Source: Chaetoceros tenuissimus (lineage: Eukaryota; Bacillariophyta; Thalassiosirophyceae; Chaetocerotales; Chaetocerotaceae). From it: DNA of 64,000 nucleotides. Positions within the stretch are counted from its first letter, which is position 1; every line of letters begins with the position of its first letter. Both the position numbers and the translations under genes were made by a program. The notes below the pieces were generated by a model. That model had not been told where the DNA came from, searched no databases, and worked only from the letters and a program-made list of their open reading frames with translations. Below, one piece after another: positions 60,770-64,000 of this stretch. The stretch is taken from NCBI GenBank assembly GCA_021927905.1, contig BLLK01000047.1, positions 4,216,001-4,280,000 on the forward strand, read 5' to 3'.

Positions 60770-62476
60770 ATGATGAAGGTTGCCGAGGATAAAAGGAAAA
60801 GGTTTCAAAGCGTCAAGTCATGGGTCAAGAATATTTTAGATTATGAAGCCAAACTCGAGGTTATGATGGACACATTCGAGGAAGAATATATTCAGGCATA
60901 TCAAGACGAACACAACAAAATTCAAATAGATCCTGATGCCCCACCTGTGAATATTTTGCTTCTTGATGGAGGTGGTATGAGAGGATATGCCATCATTGCT
61001 ATCATGGAGTGCATCAGAGACCATTTTCAGAAGGAAGGACAAGATATAACTAGTCAATTCGACTTGATTGCGGGATCTTCAGTAGGGGGGATCATAGGAC
61101 TCTATTTGTCGCATCACAAGTCAAGAGGAGCCTCAATGGATGATATGATTCGTGATGGAAGAACTGAAATTGACGAGTATCGCGAAAACAGTTTTGGAAA
61201 TATAGACTTTGCGAATTTATGTTGTTGTGGAACTCGATCGCTTATACCATATTCTAATCAAATGATCAAGTACATGAAGAAGAACTATGGAGATATTCCG
61301 CTAAGGCAAAAACATGCTATCCCCGCAATGGCATGTATTTCAGTAGTAAAGCAAAATCCTACTTTATCTGCTGAAGAAGAAAGAATCGCTGATATTTCCA
61401 AGAGAGAGGTTGTACCTTTGATTGCAAGAACTTATGATTATCCGAATGAAAATGATAGATACATGAAGGATGATAATTATATTGAAAATAGCTCTGGAAT
61501 GAAATTGTATGAGGCAATGGCAGGCACAGGGTCACCACCAGTTCTAACTGATAGAGTCAGAGCTAAAGTAGATGGCGTCACAAGGATAATGGCAGATGGA
61601 GGTATGGTCTTTGGCAATTGTCCAATTACAATGGCATTGGATGAGGCTCGTCGGCTGTATCCAAATCGACGCATAGGAACAATTCTCAACATTGGTTACA
61701 CTATCGAAGATGAAGCCAAGATTAATAGAGTGTTGGAGACAGTAAGGCTAGTTCATCGCGATCTTCATTTTCAAAGGCTGGCGCCATACCACATTATGGA
61801 TGATGTATCACCTATGGAGGCAGACTTGAAAAGGATTGCTGAAATGGAGGCAAAAGTGAAGGACTGGTTTCTCAATACGAAACGAGTCAGAAATGCCACT
61901 GAAGTTACTTTAAAAGAACTCTTCTCTACACCACCCCGTGATTTTGGAAGAGCAGAAAGTTATAAAGACTCAGACCGCAACTCTTCATTGCGTGAGAGCC
62001 TAAAGTCAAAAATACGTGACAAAATTAGAGAACGGATGACCTTGCGATACTCTAAACAAGTTTCTAAGCCTATGGATATTTTCTCTGAGGATTCTATTGG
62101 TAAATCACAAACAGAAGTGATTGATTTGGGTGGACATGAAAAGTTTGAAAGTCATCGCTCAAGTCAAAGTTCTTACAGTAAAAGGAACTCCTATGATAGC
62201 AATATAAGCGAAGGATCTAGCTCATTAAGTCAAGATCTATTCCTTGATGACGACATTATCGATTTAGGAGCAAGTCTCGGAACAAGACCATCCCCAGCAA
62301 ATTCACAGCAGATAAAAAGTTCAATAAGGAGCAAAAACGATGATAGTGTGACATCGCTGAAACGAGTTAGTTTCCAAGACAATCCGCAACTTATCAATGA
62401 ATCGACTTTTGATTCTCATACAAATCAGTTAAAGAATCAGGACTACATCAAATACTCTGAAGAATTTGAAGCATAG
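60770..62476 (+). CDS. Patatin-like phospholipase
   Basis: 568 aa from the ATG at 60770; the frame is open further upstream into the transposon. Patatin-type serine hydrolases (iPLA2-like) cleave acyl chains from membrane lipids with a Ser-Asp dyad. Seen here are the oxyanion loop DGGGMRG (66-72), the nucleophile elbow G-S-S-V-G (102-106, Ser104), and the second dyad residue in ADGG (Asp276), all in correct order and spacing. An N-terminal ~50-residue helical region (FQSVKSWVKNILDYEAKLEV) precedes it. The last ~170 residues are disordered, Ser/Asp-rich. No signal peptide or TM segment, so a cytosolic, peripherally acting enzyme. The start lies 145 bp after the PIF element, whose right end may contribute leader or promoter. 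Confidence 0.88.
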   Translation: MMKVAEDKRKRFQSVKSWVKNILDYEAKLEVMMDTFEEEYIQAYQDEHNKIQIDPDAPPVNILLLDGGGMRGYAIIAIMECIRDHFQKEGQDITSQFDLIAGSSVGGIIGLYLSHHKSRGASMDDMIRDGRTEIDEYRENSFGNIDFANLCCCGTRSLIPYSNQMIKYMKKNYGDIPLRQKHAIPAMACISVVKQNPTLSAEEERIADISKREVVPLIARTYDYPNENDRYMKDDNYIENSSGMKLYEAMAGTGSPPVLTDRVRAKVDGVTRIMADGGMVFGNCPITMALDEARRLYPNRRIGTILNIGYTIEDEAKINRVLETVRLVHRDLHFQRLAPYHIMDDVSPMEADLKRIAEMEAKVKDWFLNTKRVRNATEVTLKELFSTPPRDFGRAESYKDSDRNSSLRESLKSKIRDKIRERMTLRYSKQVSKPMDIFSEDSIGKSQTEVIDLGGHEKFESHRSSQSSYSKRNSYDSNISEGSSSLSQDLFLDDDIIDLGASLGTRPSPANSQQIKSSIRSKNDDSVTSLKRVSFQDNPQLINESTFDSHTNQLKNQDYIKYSEEFEA

Positions 62477-62656
62477 TATAGTACTGAATGAAGTGAGATG
62501 TAAATGACATAGTATAACTAATGTAGCATTTATTCCTAATACTGTTGCAGACAAGGTATCTCCTTGTAAATGCAAGGAAACATGTTTTCAACAAAGTTTA
62601 CACTCCAATTACTTTTGGATTCTACCCCTAACGAACCCTGAGACTACAAAATGACT

Positions 62657-64000
62657 TCATTTTGCATTGCTAATCCATTTTTTCAAGCACATGCGGTGTA
62701 CAAGTGCCATCCATTGAAAATCCTGAGAATCGATGATATCAACTGTACAATAGCTTTTGATCATGCCTTCGTTATAAAAACCAAGCTCAACAAACTTCTC
62801 TGAGTATTCCTTACATTTCGAAAGAATACTTGGAGTATTGATCTTCAGAATCTCTTTATTGAACCAGATTGCGATCGACATTTTTTCCACTCCGAATGGA
62901 CTCTTGAGATCGAAAGTTTGTACAGCAAATGTCTGTTTTGGTGCCTCCAATATCTGCTCTGTTAGCTCTCCTGGATTTTGATGTGAAGATGAAGACTTTG
63001 AATCTGAATTATCTGTAGTCAATGGAAGTTCAATATCATTCAATGCGGAATAAGATCCATCATTAATAAAATCAAATTTGTCTTCTTGACTATCTTGATA
63101 AGGCTCTGCCTCTACAGATCTTCCACTTGATTTCTCGTCGTTGTCAACATACTCCTTTGACTCAGTAGTAGCTTTCTCAGAATGATTGGATGCATTTTCA
63201 AGAGATTCAATGCTACTTGCTGCATGCAAATATTTCCTTACTTCTTCATTGTCTTTGCAGCTGTCACTTTGGTTGGAAATAGAATTTTCTGTCTCATTTG
63301 CGCTACTGAAGAAAAGTTCTGAAACCTTGCCGGAAATCTCTAGAGGGTTATTCCCCGAACTGAAAGATCTGTCGATTGTATTTGTAAGCTCTATAGTTTT
63401 CTTTACATCTTCATTCTTGTCCAGGGCTTCGATTTGGGGGTCACTTTCAACTACTTTCTCTCCCTTTTGACTCTTCTTCTTTTTATATCGATGTTTGAAG
63501 GCTGAGATTACAGCTGAAAAGGAATTCTTTGTATATTTCTCTTCAAATTCAGGATATTTCTTACATAAAGAATCATACGTAGTTTCAAGCCCTTCCTCCA
63601 ACATTTCTGCAACAATAGCTTTGACTCTATTATAATCTTTTGGATTAGAAGCGCACGTAAAAGGAATTCTTACAATTGCACTTTTTTCCTTGTTGCAACT
63701 CTCATTATTTCTTTTTCGTTCCGTATCTTCACAGCTGTTTTGCTTGGAGGCGCTACCCTTTTCATTTGCTACTGCTAGGGCCATACAAGAAAGATTTGAG
63801 GTATTGCATTTGATCATTGGATTTAGCACAGATGCAGAGGTGTATTTTACACTTGGACTACCATCAGCAAGCCTCTCACATACAAGAATCGATGAGTCAA
63901 TGACAGACTCATCAACTTCATTTACAATATCGTCTGCAGTGACGTTGTTTGGAGAAAGATGTTTCTTTGCCTTTGGTGCATCATTTTCACTAGTACTACG
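62657..64000 (-). CDS. Unidentified protein, 5' end beyond the window
   Basis: The minus-strand frame ends at TAG-type stop 62657 and is open without interruption to the last base of the window; 448 residues or so are visible, and an ATG start is not resolved. A basic, helical segment (NPKDYNRVKAIVAEMLEEGL, KYTKNSFSAVISAFKHRYKK) could be a nucleic-acid-binding HTH-like domain. The middle is Ser/Asp/Glu-rich and disordered. The C-terminal ~100 residues look folded (QTFDLKSPFGVEKMSIAIWF, SQDFQWMALVHRMCLKKWIS). No family recognised. Confidence 0.7.
   Translation of the reverse strand, partial: RSTSENDAPKAKKHLSPNNVTADDIVNEVDESVIDSSILVCERLADGSPSVKYTSASVLNPMIKCNTSNLSCMALAVANEKGSASKQNSCEDTERKRNNESCNKEKSAIVRIPFTCASNPKDYNRVKAIVAEMLEEGLETTYDSLCKKYPEFEEKYTKNSFSAVISAFKHRYKKKKSQKGEKVVESDPQIEALDKNEDVKKTIELTNTIDRSFSSGNNPLEISGKVSELFFSSANETENSISNQSDSCKDNEEVRKYLHAASSIESLENASNHSEKATTESKEYVDNDEKSSGRSVEAEPYQDSQEDKFDFINDGSYSALNDIELPLTTDNSDSKSSSSHQNPGELTEQILEAPKQTFAVQTFDLKSPFGVEKMSIAIWFNKEILKINTPSILSKCKEYSEKFVELGFYNEGMIKSYCTVDIIDSQDFQWMALVHRMCLKKWISNAK

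Overview
The window looks like nuclear DNA of a diatom, most likely a centric one of the Chaetoceros type (inference from gene families; no rRNA or organelle marker is present). The support is: AT-rich intergenic DNA; short GT-AG introns (63-86 nt where I could place both ends) that join reading frames exactly; several N-termini made of a signal peptide followed by an aromatic plastid-entry motif (VAF/APAP, EAF/VSV, QAF/SHP, GF/IVP); a heat-shock-factor-type DNA-binding protein; an LRR_5/BspA-like protein; and a secreted protein with a silaffin-like Ser/Lys tail. Genes sit on both strands with no operon logic.

Layout. 0.2-3.0 kb: a tandem pair sharing an N-terminal Cys/His module, one ending in an HSF domain and the other in a FLYWCH-like domain. 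3.8-6.0: SPX-GDPD phosphodiesterase. 6.3-7.4: secreted Cys-rich protein with a PSKGYG repeat tail and a frame break. 7.8-8.8: tandem repeats and a TA-flanked MITE. 9-11.5: LRR protein with an in-frame stop, then a plastid UMP/CMP-kinase fusion. 12.2-17.7: a cluster of five small secreted proteins of one family, interspersed with palindromic elements and the silaffin-like gene. 18-23.2: three paralogous Cys/His nuclear-type proteins with a J-protein between two of them. 23.6-24.4: a MITE nested in an older palindrome. 24.6-31.5: plastid TtcA, TFIIH p44, a DUF3754 protein and a 7TM receptor. 32-38.9: two paralogous single-pass EF-hand proteins flanking an arrestin gene; the second paralog is broken by a miniature LTR element (TRIM) that itself carries a nested TIR element. 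39.2-51.9: coiled-coil protein, two small ORFs, FG-repeat/SAC3 mRNA-export factor and PH-domain protein. 52.4-55: tandem secreted Cys-repeat proteins. 55.6-56.5: plastid HPF. 56.9-60.6: hAT-like MITE, 7TM-receptor pseudogene split by an inverted-repeat element, and a PIF/Harbinger deletion derivative. 60.8-62.5: patatin-like phospholipase. 62.7-64.0: a gene cut by the window edge.

Functionally the window combines housekeeping genes (p44, SAC3, HPF, TtcA, nucleotide kinase), signalling genes (7TM receptor, arrestin, EF-hand, SPX, PH, patatin) and fast-evolving lineage-specific secreted families. The most notable unexplained items are the small-secreted-protein cluster with its shared palindromes, and the TRIM whose LTRs contain a tRNA-like segment with a Pol III B-box. 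Several transposon boundaries are supported by matching target-site duplications, and in two cases removing the insert in silico leaves a host reading frame that matches an intact paralog across the junction.
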